NCBI RefSeq assembly: GCF_041434935.1 | Contig: NZ_CP107964.1 | Coordinates: 6,865,001-6,929,000, forward strand | Reading direction: 5' to 3' | Length of the DNA stretch: 64,000 nt | Source of the DNA: Kitasatospora sp. NBC_00374 | GTDB taxonomy: Bacteria > Actinomycetota > Actinomycetes > Streptomycetales > Streptomycetaceae | Shown here: positions 57,198 through 64,000 of the stretch, in pieces | How positions within the stretch are numbered: position 1 is the stretch's first letter | Layout: each line of letters begins with the position of its first letter | Position numbers and translations under genes: made by a program | Notes under the pieces: model-generated | The model's input: the letters and a program-made list of their open reading frames with translations, nothing else | Told to the model about the DNA's origin: nothing | The model's database searches: none

Positions 57198-58406
57198 GTG
57201 AGCGACACCAGGGGGCAACAGACCTCCGCCGAACCTCCGGCCCGCCGGCCGGACGGGCCCGACGGGGACGAGCCGCGCGGCGGGATCCTGATGGGGCGCC
57301 CGTTCGGCGTGCCGGTCTACGTGACCCCGTCCTGGTTCGTCATCGCCGCGCTGATCACCTGGGTGTTCGGCGGCCGGCTGACCGAGATCCTGCCGGAGCT
57401 GGGATACACCCGCTACCTGGTGGCCTTCTCGTTCGCGGTCGCCTTCTACGCCTCGGTGCTGGTCCACGAGCTGGCCCACACCGTGGTGGCGCTGCGCTAC
57501 CGGCTGGGGGTCCGGCGGATCAGGCTGCAGTTCTTCGGCGGCGTCTCGGAGATCGAGAAGGAGGCCGAGAGCCCCGCCCGGGAGTTCTGGCTGGCCTTCG
57601 TCGGGCCGTTGCTCTCGGTGGTCCTCGGCGGGCTGTTCTACCTCGCCCTGCGCGCCGTCGACCCGGGCACCGTACCCGGCGTGCTGCTGGCCGGCCTGAT
57701 GGTCTCCAACCTGGTGGTCGCCGCCTTCAACCTGCTGCCCGGACTGCCGCTGGACGGTGGCCGGATGCTGCGGGCCGTCGTCTGGGGCCTCACCGGACGG
57801 CCGATGGCGGGCACCGTGGCGGCCTCCTGGGCGGGCCGGATCCTGGCCGTCGTGGTCCTGTTCGGCCTGCCGCTGTTCAGCGCCCTCCAGGCGGGCGCCG
57901 GGCAGTCCACCACCGACAGCCTGGTCGACGGCGTGCTCGCGGCCGTGCTCGCCGCGATCATCTGGAACGGCGCCACCGCAGGACTGCGCAACGCCCGGCT
58001 GAAGCAGGCCCTGCCGCTGCTGCACGTCCGCGACGTCACCCGCCGGGCCGTCCACGTCACCGCGGACACCCCGCTCGGCGAGGCGATGCGGCAGGCCCGC
58101 GAGGCCGAGGCCGGCGCGATCCTGGTGGTCGACGGCCGGGGCGAGCCCACCGGGCTGGTCAAGGAGCACGCGGTCACCACCATCCCCGAGCACCGCCGTC
58201 CGTGGGTGGCGGTCGGCGCCCTGGCCCGCGACCTGGAACCGGGCCTGCGGATCTCCGTGGAGCTGACCGGTGAGCAACTGCTGACCGCCCTGCGCCGCAC
58301 CCCGGCCACCGAGTACCTGGTGATCCGGCCCGACGGGACGCCCTACGGGGTGCTCACCCTGGTCGACCTGGAGCGCCGGCTGTCCGCCGCGGTCGCCGGC
58401 CGGTAG
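57198..58406 (+). CDS. Site-2 (M50) protease with CBS domains
   Basis: 402 aa. Cytoplasmic N-terminus, about six transmembrane helices, zinc motif LVHELAHTVVAL, and NLLPGLPLDGGRML with the third ligand. Two C-terminal CBS domains (VRDVTRRAVHVTADTPLGEAM and a second copy) probably sense nucleotides. Intramembrane cleavage of anti-sigma factors or similar is the family role. GTG 57198 with GAAGGG upstream. Confidence 0.93.
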   Translation: MSDTRGQQTSAEPPARRPDGPDGDEPRGGILMGRPFGVPVYVTPSWFVIAALITWVFGGRLTEILPELGYTRYLVAFSFAVAFYASVLVHELAHTVVALRYRLGVRRIRLQFFGGVSEIEKEAESPAREFWLAFVGPLLSVVLGGLFYLALRAVDPGTVPGVLLAGLMVSNLVVAAFNLLPGLPLDGGRMLRAVVWGLTGRPMAGTVAASWAGRILAVVVLFGLPLFSALQAGAGQSTTDSLVDGVLAAVLAAIIWNGATAGLRNARLKQALPLLHVRDVTRRAVHVTADTPLGEAMRQAREAEAGAILVVDGRGEPTGLVKEHAVTTIPEHRRPWVAVGALARDLEPGLRISVELTGEQLLTALRRTPATEYLVIRPDGTPYGVLTLVDLERRLSAAVAGR

Positions 58407-58459
58407 GCGGGCGCGGGGCCGGGAGGCACGGGCTGGTCGGACGGACGTCCGGCTTCCCC

Positions 58460-58465
58460 TAAGAT
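58460..58465 (+). promoter_or_regulatory. -10 element TAAGAT of a leaderless promoter
   Basis: TAAGAT lies seven bases before the trmI ATG; no ribosome site is present. Confidence 0.65.
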
Positions 58466-58472
58466 TGTCCGC

Positions 58473-59438
58473 ATGTCCGAACCGACCGGTGCCACCCGCC
58501 GACGCGGGCCCTTCCAGGTCGGGGACCAGGTTCAGCTGACCGACCCCAAGGGCCGTCACTACACGTTCACGCTTCAGGCCGGGAACCAGTTCCACACCCA
58601 CAAGGGTGCGTTCCCGCACGACGAGCTGATCGGTGCCCCCGAGGGCACTGTTGTGCGTACCACGGGGAACGTGCCTTATCTGGCGCTGCGACCCCTGCTC
58701 CCCGACTACGTCCTGTCCATGCCCCGCGGCGCGGCGGTGATCTACCCCAAGGACGCGGGCCAGATCCTCGCCATGGCCGACATCTTCGCGGGCGCCCGCG
58801 TGGTCGAGGCCGGGGTCGGCTCCGGAGCGCTCAGCAGCTACCTGCTGCGCGCCGTCGGCGACACCGGCATGCTCGCCTCGTACGAGCGCCGCGAGGACTT
58901 CGCCGAGATCGCCAAGGGGAACGTCGAGCGCTACTTCGGCGGCCCGCACCCGGCGTGGAAGCTCACCGTCGGCGACCTCCAGGACAACCTGGTCGAGACC
59001 GACGTCGACCGTGTCATCCTGGACATGCTCGCCCCCTGGGAGTGCCTGGACGTCGCCTCCAAGGCGCTCGTCCCCGGCGGCCTGATCTGCTGCTACGTGG
59101 CCACCACCACGCAGATGTCGCGGACCGTCGAGGCGCTGCGCGACCACGGCACCTTCACCGAGCCGCAGGCCTGGGAGACCATGGTCCGCACCTGGCACCT
59201 GGAGGGCCTGGCCGTCCGCCCGGACCACCGGATGATCGGCCACACCGGCTTCCTGCTGACCTCCCGCCGCCTCGCCGACGGGGTCGAGCCGCCGCTGCGC
59301 CGCCGCCGCCCCGCCAAGGGCGCGTACGGCGAGGACTACGAGACCGGTGTGGAGCCGGAGCTCACCCTGGCCGAGCGCGCCGCCATCCGGCGCGCCACCC
59401 GCAAGGCCGCCGCGGCCGACGGGCGCGACCTCGACTGA
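58473..59438 (+). CDS. trmI: tRNA (adenine-58-N1)-methyltransferase
   Basis: 321 aa. The N-terminal beta-domain (GDQVQLTDPKGRHYTFTLQAG) and the AdoMet motif VVEAGVGSGALSSYLL are typical of TrmI. DRVILDMLAPWECL provides the catalytic Asp region. It makes m1A58 in the T-loop of tRNAs. Basic/acidic C-terminal tail of ~40 residues. Located upstream of arc-dop as in other actinobacteria. Confidence 0.94.
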   Translation: MSEPTGATRRRGPFQVGDQVQLTDPKGRHYTFTLQAGNQFHTHKGAFPHDELIGAPEGTVVRTTGNVPYLALRPLLPDYVLSMPRGAAVIYPKDAGQILAMADIFAGARVVEAGVGSGALSSYLLRAVGDTGMLASYERREDFAEIAKGNVERYFGGPHPAWKLTVGDLQDNLVETDVDRVILDMLAPWECLDVASKALVPGGLICCYVATTTQMSRTVEALRDHGTFTEPQAWETMVRTWHLEGLAVRPDHRMIGHTGFLLTSRRLADGVEPPLRRRRPAKGAYGEDYETGVEPELTLAERAAIRRATRKAAAADGRDLD

Positions 59439-59455
59439 CGTCGTGACGGCACACC

Positions 59456-59503
59456 CGCGAGGGGTGGCACACCGGGCCCCGGCCCACCGTGCCACCCCTC
59501 GCG
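59456..59503 (+). terminator. Terminator after trmI
   Basis: 15-bp perfect stem (59456-59470 with 59489-59503); the 18-base loop can form a second small hairpin. Confidence 0.85.
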
Positions 59504-59636
59504 CGCGCTCCCGCACAACCCGGCTGACCTGCCGTCGGACCCGGTGCGGACAAGGCCGCCGGCATGTGGGACGATGCTCGCTCACAACACCCGCCGTGCC
59601 GATCAGGGGCACCGTACCGGTGGAGGGAACTGCCCG

Positions 59637-60239
59637 GTGGAAGCAGCGGTCGAGACGGCGCAGACGATGACGACGGACGCCGAGCGGGCCGGGCCCGCCC
59701 ACGCCCGACCCGGACTGCGGCACTGGGCCCTGGTGGCCGCCGGCTGCGCCGCCGTGGTCGGCGGGGCGATCGCCGCGAACCCGGCCACCGGATCCGTCAA
59801 GGCGAGCCGGCCGCCCGTCACAGCCACCCCGCCGGCCGCCGCCCCCGACCCGGCCAAGGCCGAACTCCCGCTCGACTGCGGGCCGTTCCCGGTCAGCGTC
59901 GGGGCGAGCTTCCCCGCCGACCTGGGCGGCGGCCGGCCGGTCACCGTGGTGGCCGCGCACTGCGCCGCCGACAACGGCACCCCGCCCGACGGCATCTGGC
60001 TGCTCGGGCCCGGCACCGACGGCCGCCCGGTGGTGCTGGAGACCCTGCTGCGCCCGGACGAGAACCTCACCGTCACCAGGTTGGCCCCGTCCGGCGGCCT
60101 CGTCACCGCGCACGTCCAGGGCTACTCGGACGAGGACGTGCCGCGCTGCTGCCCCGACGTCAGCAAGGACCTGAACTGGGTCCGCAAGGACGGCCGCTGG
60201 ACCCGCGGCGAGACCACCGCCGCGGCCGCCCAGGCCTGA
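59637..60239 (+). CDS. Small membrane-anchored protein of unknown function
   Basis: 200 aa. One transmembrane helix near residues 30-50 (LRHWALVAAGCAAVVGGAIAA), a Pro/Ala linker, then an outside domain with four cysteines (PLDCGPF, AAHCAAD, PRCCPD) likely to pair. No family recognised. GTG 59637 has GGAGGGAA upstream; ATG 59667 is an alternative. Convergent with the ferredoxin gene. Confidence 0.75.
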   Translation: MEAAVETAQTMTTDAERAGPAHARPGLRHWALVAAGCAAVVGGAIAANPATGSVKASRPPVTATPPAAAPDPAKAELPLDCGPFPVSVGASFPADLGGGRPVTVVAAHCAADNGTPPDGIWLLGPGTDGRPVVLETLLRPDENLTVTRLAPSGGLVTAHVQGYSDEDVPRCCPDVSKDLNWVRKDGRWTRGETTAAAAQA

Positions 60240-60261
60240 GTCTCGGGCCGTGGGCCCGCCG

Positions 60262-60549
60262 CTACTCGGCGTCGGGCCCGTAGACCTCGACCCGGTCGGC
60301 GACGCGGCGCACGTGGATGCAGTCGCCGGGGCACTCCTTGGCGGAGTCCACCACGTCCTGAAGCAGCGTCAGCGGCACCGGGGCGGTCTCGCCGGGCCGC
60401 TGGCGCAGCTCGTCGTCCGACCCCTTCACGTACGCCAGGCCGTCGATGTCCAGCTCGAAGACCTCCGGTGCGTACTGCACGCAGATGCCGTCACCGGTGC
60501 AGAGATCCTGGTCGATCCATACCTCGAGCTCGTCGCCCGTCCCGGACAT
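60262..60549 (-). CDS. Ferredoxin
   Basis: 95 aa, acidic. VWIDQDLCTGDGICVQYAPEVF and KECPGDCIHV give a bacterial ferredoxin with one visible cluster-binding set (probably 3Fe-4S or 4Fe-4S). Such proteins feed electrons to P450s. It is a conserved neighbour of arc, divergently transcribed, rather than part of the biosynthetic cluster. Confidence 0.93.
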   Translation of the reverse strand: MSGTGDELEVWIDQDLCTGDGICVQYAPEVFELDIDGLAYVKGSDDELRQRPGETAPVPLTLLQDVVDSAKECPGDCIHVRRVADRVEVYGPDAE

Positions 60550-60837
60550 GTTCCCTGCCGTTTCTGATCCGAGATGCCCCGGTTTCGGAGGCATTCCCGC
60601 CATTCGTACAACGATCGCACCGCTTTCCACGGTCACGATCAGGTATTGACTCGATCGACGATACATCTGGTCCGCTTTGAATCGTCGGCCGGTGGGCATC
60701 TCCTCTACCAGAGGGGAAGCACGCGAGGGCGAAGATCGGACACGCCCACTCCATCTTTCTTGATCTAGGGGTTTACAGACCCCTGGTCCCAGGTAGGGTC
60801 TGGAAGCGTCCAGCTCCCCCAGGAGGAGGTGAGGACC
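60550..60837. promoter_or_regulatory. Divergent promoter region of ferredoxin and arc
   Basis: Candidate arc promoter TTTACA-16-TAGGGT (60772-60777, 60794-60799). Its -35 lies inside an inverted repeat AGGGGT-6-ACCCCT (60767-60784), a likely regulator site. No coding region. Confidence 0.55.
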
Positions 60838-62604
60838 GTGGCCGCCCACGATGACGACTTCAACCGCAGCGCCGGCCGGCCTGCTCGTGGTTCAGACGAG
60901 GCTGCACAGGTCTCGTACCTTGAGCAGGAAATCGCCGTGCTGCGCCGCAAGCTGGCCGACTCGCCGCGAAGCTCGAGAGTTCTCGAGGAGCGCATTGTCG
61001 AGCTCCAGACCAATCTGGCCGGGGTCTCCGCCCAGAACGAACGGCTCGCCTCCACCCTCCGAGAGGCCCGCGACCAGATCGTGGCCCTCAAGGAGGAGGT
61101 GGACCGGCTCGCCCAGCCCCCCGCCGGATTCGGCGCCTTCCTCAATCGCAACGAGGACGGCACCGCCGACATCTTCACCGGCGGACGCAAGCTCCGCGTG
61201 AACGTCAGCCCCAGCATCGACCTGGACGACCTGCGTCGCGGCCAGGAGGTGATGCTCAACGAGGCGCTCAACATCGTCGACGCGATGGCCTTCGAGAGCA
61301 TCGGCGACATCGTCACCCTCAAGGAAGTCCTCGAGGACGGCGAGCGCGCCCTGGTCACCGGTCACACCGACGAGGAGCGGGTGGTCCGGCTCGCCGAGCC
61401 GCTGCACGGCCTCACGCTGCGCCCCGGTGACGCCCTGCTGCTGGAGCCCCGCTCCGGCTACGTGTACGAGGTCGTGCCGAAGTCCGAGGTCGAGGAGCTG
61501 GTCCTCGAGGAGGTCCCGGACATCGACTACCGGCAGATCGGCGGGCTGGGCAACCAGATCGAGCAGATCCGCGACGCGGTGGAACTCCCGTACCTGCACG
61601 CCGAGCTGTTCAAGGAGTACGAGCTGCGGCCGCCCAAGGGCGTCCTGCTCTACGGCCCGCCAGGCTGCGGCAAGACGCTCATCGCCAAGGCGGTGGCGAA
61701 CTCCCTGGCGAAGAAGGTGGCCGAGGTCACCGGCCGGCCGCAGGGCAAGAGCTACTTCCTCAACATCAAGGGCCCCGAGCTCCTCAACAAGTACGTCGGC
61801 GAGACCGAGCGGCAGATCCGCCTGGTCTTCCAGCGGGCCCGGGAGAAGGCCAGCGAGGGCACGCCCGTCATCGTCTTCTTCGACGAGATGGAGTCGCTGT
61901 TCCGCACCCGTGGGTCGGGCGTCAGCTCGGACGTGGAGAACACCATCGTCCCCCAGCTGCTCGCCGAGATCGACGGTGTGGAGGGCCTGGAGAACGTCAT
62001 CGTCATCGGCGCCTCCAACCGCGAGGACATGATCGACCCGGCGATCCTGCGGCCCGGCCGCCTGGACGTCAAGATCAAGATCGAGCGGCCGGACGCCGAG
62101 GCGGCCAAGGACATCTTCTCCAAGTACCTCAAGGAGTCGCTGCCCTTCCACCCGGACGACGTCAAGGAGCACGACGGCTCACTGCCGGCCACCGTGGCCG
62201 CGATGATCCAGTCCGTGGTCGAGCGGATGTACTCGGAGACCGAGGAGAACCGCTTCCTGGAGGTCACCTACGCCAACGGTGACAAGGAAGTCCTCTACTT
62301 CAAGGACTTCAACTCCGGCGCCATGATCCAGAACATCGTGGACCGGGCGAAGAAGATGGCCATCAAGGACTTCCTCGACCACGGACAGCGGGGCCTGCGC
62401 GTCTCCCACCTGCTCGCCGCCTGCGTGGACGAGTTCAAGGAGAACGAGGACCTGCCCAACACCACCAACCCGGACGACTGGGCCCGGATCTCGGGCAAGA
62501 AGGGCGAGCGGATCGTCTTCATCCGCACCCTGGTCACCGGCAAGCAGGGCGCCGAGTCCGGCCGCTCCATCGACACTGTCGCCAACACGGGGCAGTACCT
62601 GTAA
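60838..62604 (+). CDS. arc: Proteasomal AAA ATPase ARC/Mpa
   Basis: 588 aa. N-terminal coiled coil (~20-85), which binds Pup, then OB domains, then an AAA core: GPPGCGKT (Walker A), [10 protein letters not shown] (Walker B), SRN-type GASNRED and arginine-finger ILRPGRLD. It ends GQYL, the C-terminal motif that opens the 20S gate. It unfolds pupylated proteins for the 20S core. GTG 60838 gives the usual MAAHDDDF start; GTG 60829 is possible. Confidence 0.96.
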   Translation: MAAHDDDFNRSAGRPARGSDEAAQVSYLEQEIAVLRRKLADSPRSSRVLEERIVELQTNLAGVSAQNERLASTLREARDQIVALKEEVDRLAQPPAGFGAFLNRNEDGTADIFTGGRKLRVNVSPSIDLDDLRRGQEVMLNEALNIVDAMAFESIGDIVTLKEVLEDGERALVTGHTDEERVVRLAEPLHGLTLRPGDALLLEPRSGYVYEVVPKSEVEELVLEEVPDIDYRQIGGLGNQIEQIRDAVELPYLHAELFKEYELRPPKGVLLYGPPGCGKTLIAKAVANSLAKKVAEVTGRPQGKSYFLNIKGPELLNKYVGETERQIRLVFQRAREKASEGTPVIVFFDEMESLFRTRGSGVSSDVENTIVPQLLAEIDGVEGLENVIVIGASNREDMIDPAILRPGRLDVKIKIERPDAEAAKDIFSKYLKESLPFHPDDVKEHDGSLPATVAAMIQSVVERMYSETEENRFLEVTYANGDKEVLYFKDFNSGAMIQNIVDRAKKMAIKDFLDHGQRGLRVSHLLAACVDEFKENEDLPNTTNPDDWARISGKKGERIVFIRTLVTGKQGAESGRSIDTVANTGQYL

Positions 62605-62791
62605 GCGGCGGTAACCCTCCGTCCGGCTGCGGAGCCTGCGGGCCCCGCGGCCGGACGGCGTGTCTCGGGGCCCGGCCGCAGGGGGCGGGGCCAAGCTCGA
62701 ACCATCACCGGCGGAGTGCCGGCGATGGCGCAGACAGCGGTACGTCAGTACCCAGCCCGGCGGGGGCTGGGTACCGGGCAAGGAGGGCCGC
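62605..62791 (+). promoter_or_regulatory. arc-dop spacer with two hairpins
   Basis: An imperfect GC-rich hairpin (62635-62647 with 62666-62682) follows arc. A perfect 11-bp hairpin GTACCCAGCCC/GGGCTGGGTAC (62748-62774, loop GGCGG) ends six bases before the dop ribosome site AGGAGGG (62781-62787). The second may modulate dop translation or stabilise a processed message. Confidence 0.6.
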
Positions 62792-64000
62792 ATGACCGTA
62801 CGGCGCGTGATGGGGATCGAGACCGAGTACGGAATCTCCGTGCCCGGCCACCCGAACGCCAACGCCATGCTCACCTCGTCCCAGATCGTCAACGCGTACG
62901 CGGCGGCGATGCACCGGGCCCGGCGGGCCCGCTGGGACTTCGAGGAGGAGAATCCGCTGCGCGACGCCCGGGGCTTCGACCTCGCTCGGGAGGTCGCGGA
63001 CGCCAGCCAGCTCACCGACGAGGACATCGGCCTCGCCAACGTCATCCTGACCAACGGCGCCCGGTTCTACGTGGACCACGCGCACCCCGAGTACAGCTCG
63101 CCCGAGGTCACCAACCCGCGCGACGCCGTGCTCTGGGACAAGGCCGGCGAGCGGATCATGGCCGAGGCGGCGGCCCGCGCCCTGGAGCTGCCGAACGGCC
63201 AGCCGATCCACCTCTACAAGAACAACACCGACAACAAGGGCGCCTCCTACGGCACCCACGAGAACTACCTGATGCAGCGGGCGACCCCGTTCGCCGACAT
63301 CGTCCGCCACCTCACGCCGTTCTTCGTCTCCCGCCAGGTGGTCACCGGCGCAGGCCGCGTCGGCCTCGGCCAGGACGGCTCCGCCAACGGCTTCCAGATC
63401 AGCCAGCGGGCCGACTACTTCGAGGTCGAGGTGGGCCTGGAGACCACCCTCAAGCGCCCGATCATCAACACCCGGGACGAACCGCACTCCGACGCCGAGA
63501 AGTACCGCCGGCTGCACGTGATCATCGGCGACGCCAACCTCTCCGAGATCTCCACCTACCTCAAGCTGGGCACCACCTCGCTGGTGCTGTCGATGATCGA
63601 GGACGGCTTCATCGCCGTCGACCTCGCCGTCGACCAGCCGGTGCGCACCCTGCACCGGGTCTCCCACGACCCCGGGCTGGACTATCTGATCACCCTGCGC
63701 AGCGGGCGCAAGCTGACCGCCGTCCAGCTGCAGATGGAGTACTGCGAGCTGGCCCGCAAGTACGTCGAGGACCGCTTCGGGCAGGACGCCGACGACCAGA
63801 CCGTGGACGTGCTGGCCCGCTGGGAGGACGTGCTCGGCCGGCTGGAGCGCGACCCGATGAGCCTGTCCCGGCAGCTCGACTGGATCGCCAAGAAGGAGCT
63901 GCTGGAGGGCTACCGCCAGCGCGACGGCCTGGACTGGGAGAGCCCCCGGCTGCACCTGGTCGACCTGCAGTACAGCGACGTGCGCGCCGACAAGGGCCTG
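62792..64000 (+). CDS. dop: Pup deamidase/depupylase Dop (3' end outside window)
   Basis: First 403 codons of a protein usually near 500. Glutamine-synthetase-like fold: [11 protein letters not shown] (ATP/metal Glu), [29 protein letters not shown] and [18 protein letters not shown]. The extended loop after [13 protein letters not shown] fits Dop rather than PafA. It converts Pup-Gln to Pup-Glu and removes Pup from substrates. Pup and the 20S subunits should follow to the right. Confidence 0.96.
   Translation, partial: MTVRRVMGIETEYGISVPGHPNANAMLTSSQIVNAYAAAMHRARRARWDFEEENPLRDARGFDLAREVADASQLTDEDIGLANVILTNGARFYVDHAHPEYSSPEVTNPRDAVLWDKAGERIMAEAAARALELPNGQPIHLYKNNTDNKGASYGTHENYLMQRATPFADIVRHLTPFFVSRQVVTGAGRVGLGQDGSANGFQISQRADYFEVEVGLETTLKRPIINTRDEPHSDAEKYRRLHVIIGDANLSEISTYLKLGTTSLVLSMIEDGFIAVDLAVDQPVRTLHRVSHDPGLDYLITLRSGRKLTAVQLQMEYCELARKYVEDRFGQDADDQTVDVLARWEDVLGRLERDPMSLSRQLDWIAKKELLEGYRQRDGLDWESPRLHLVDLQYSDVRADKGL

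Overview
The window is very GC-rich actinobacterial chromosome. Two chaplins with an LAxTG sorting signal, mycothiol ligase, the Pup-proteasome genes arc and dop, F420/LLM enzymes and frequent GTG/TTG starts point to Streptomycetaceae (Streptomyces or Kitasatospora). All assignments come from reading the sequence; no database search was run.

Region 1 (1-20528, all minus strand) is most of a hybrid NRPS-PKS biosynthetic cluster whose NRPS runs off the left edge. In transcription order it holds a malonyl-specific PKS module with terminal thioesterase (KS-AT-ACP-TE), a cytochrome P450, an asparagine-synthetase-like ligase with a dead glutaminase site, a free-standing adenylation domain, an unusual acyl-CoA-dehydrogenase-like flavoenzyme and a mosaic NRPS of more than 3250 codons. 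The NRPS has no A domain in its first module (a remnant remains), tandem DNA-level-duplicated carrier domains, and two extra half condensation domains. Its first A domain carries the classic Thr code; the second looks aliphatic (Leu-like). The free A domain is probably the loader for the A-less module. The inferred product is an X-Thr-(Leu-like)-malonyl chain released by the TE and tailored by P450, flavoenzyme and ligase. A relationship to peptide epoxyketone pathways is possible but unproven.

Region 2 (20792-23566) is the junction: a PAS-PAS-GAF-SpoIIE-HATPase regulator and a tRNA-Leu(GAG) with its own terminator. To the right lies what looks like the conserved core chromosome.

Region 3 (23809-39254) holds an M20 peptidase, a short and a long chaplin, DUF5703, a hypothetical protein, an MBL hydrolase, a RecD2-like protein lacking Walker A and B residues, an aldo/keto reductase, an LLM oxidoreductase, CorA, and the compact set histidine phosphatase - DUF3090 - PI-kinase-like SCO1664 family - mshC, followed by a PAC2 protein.

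Region 4 (39483-47723) looks accessory: a secreted SGNH esterase, a LacI regulator with a sugar ABC transporter and GH13 glucosidase, and a DUF1304/TetR pair.

Region 5 (47774-64000) is core again: GH18-like protein, metH, HAD phosphatase, oligopeptide-binding lipoprotein, NarL-type regulator, RecB-family nuclease, M50 protease, TrmI, a small membrane-anchored protein, ferredoxin, then arc and dop (cut by the right edge).

Recurring patterns are leaderless-type promoters (TANNNT seven bases before ATG) at five genes and long, often perfect palindromic terminators between convergent genes.
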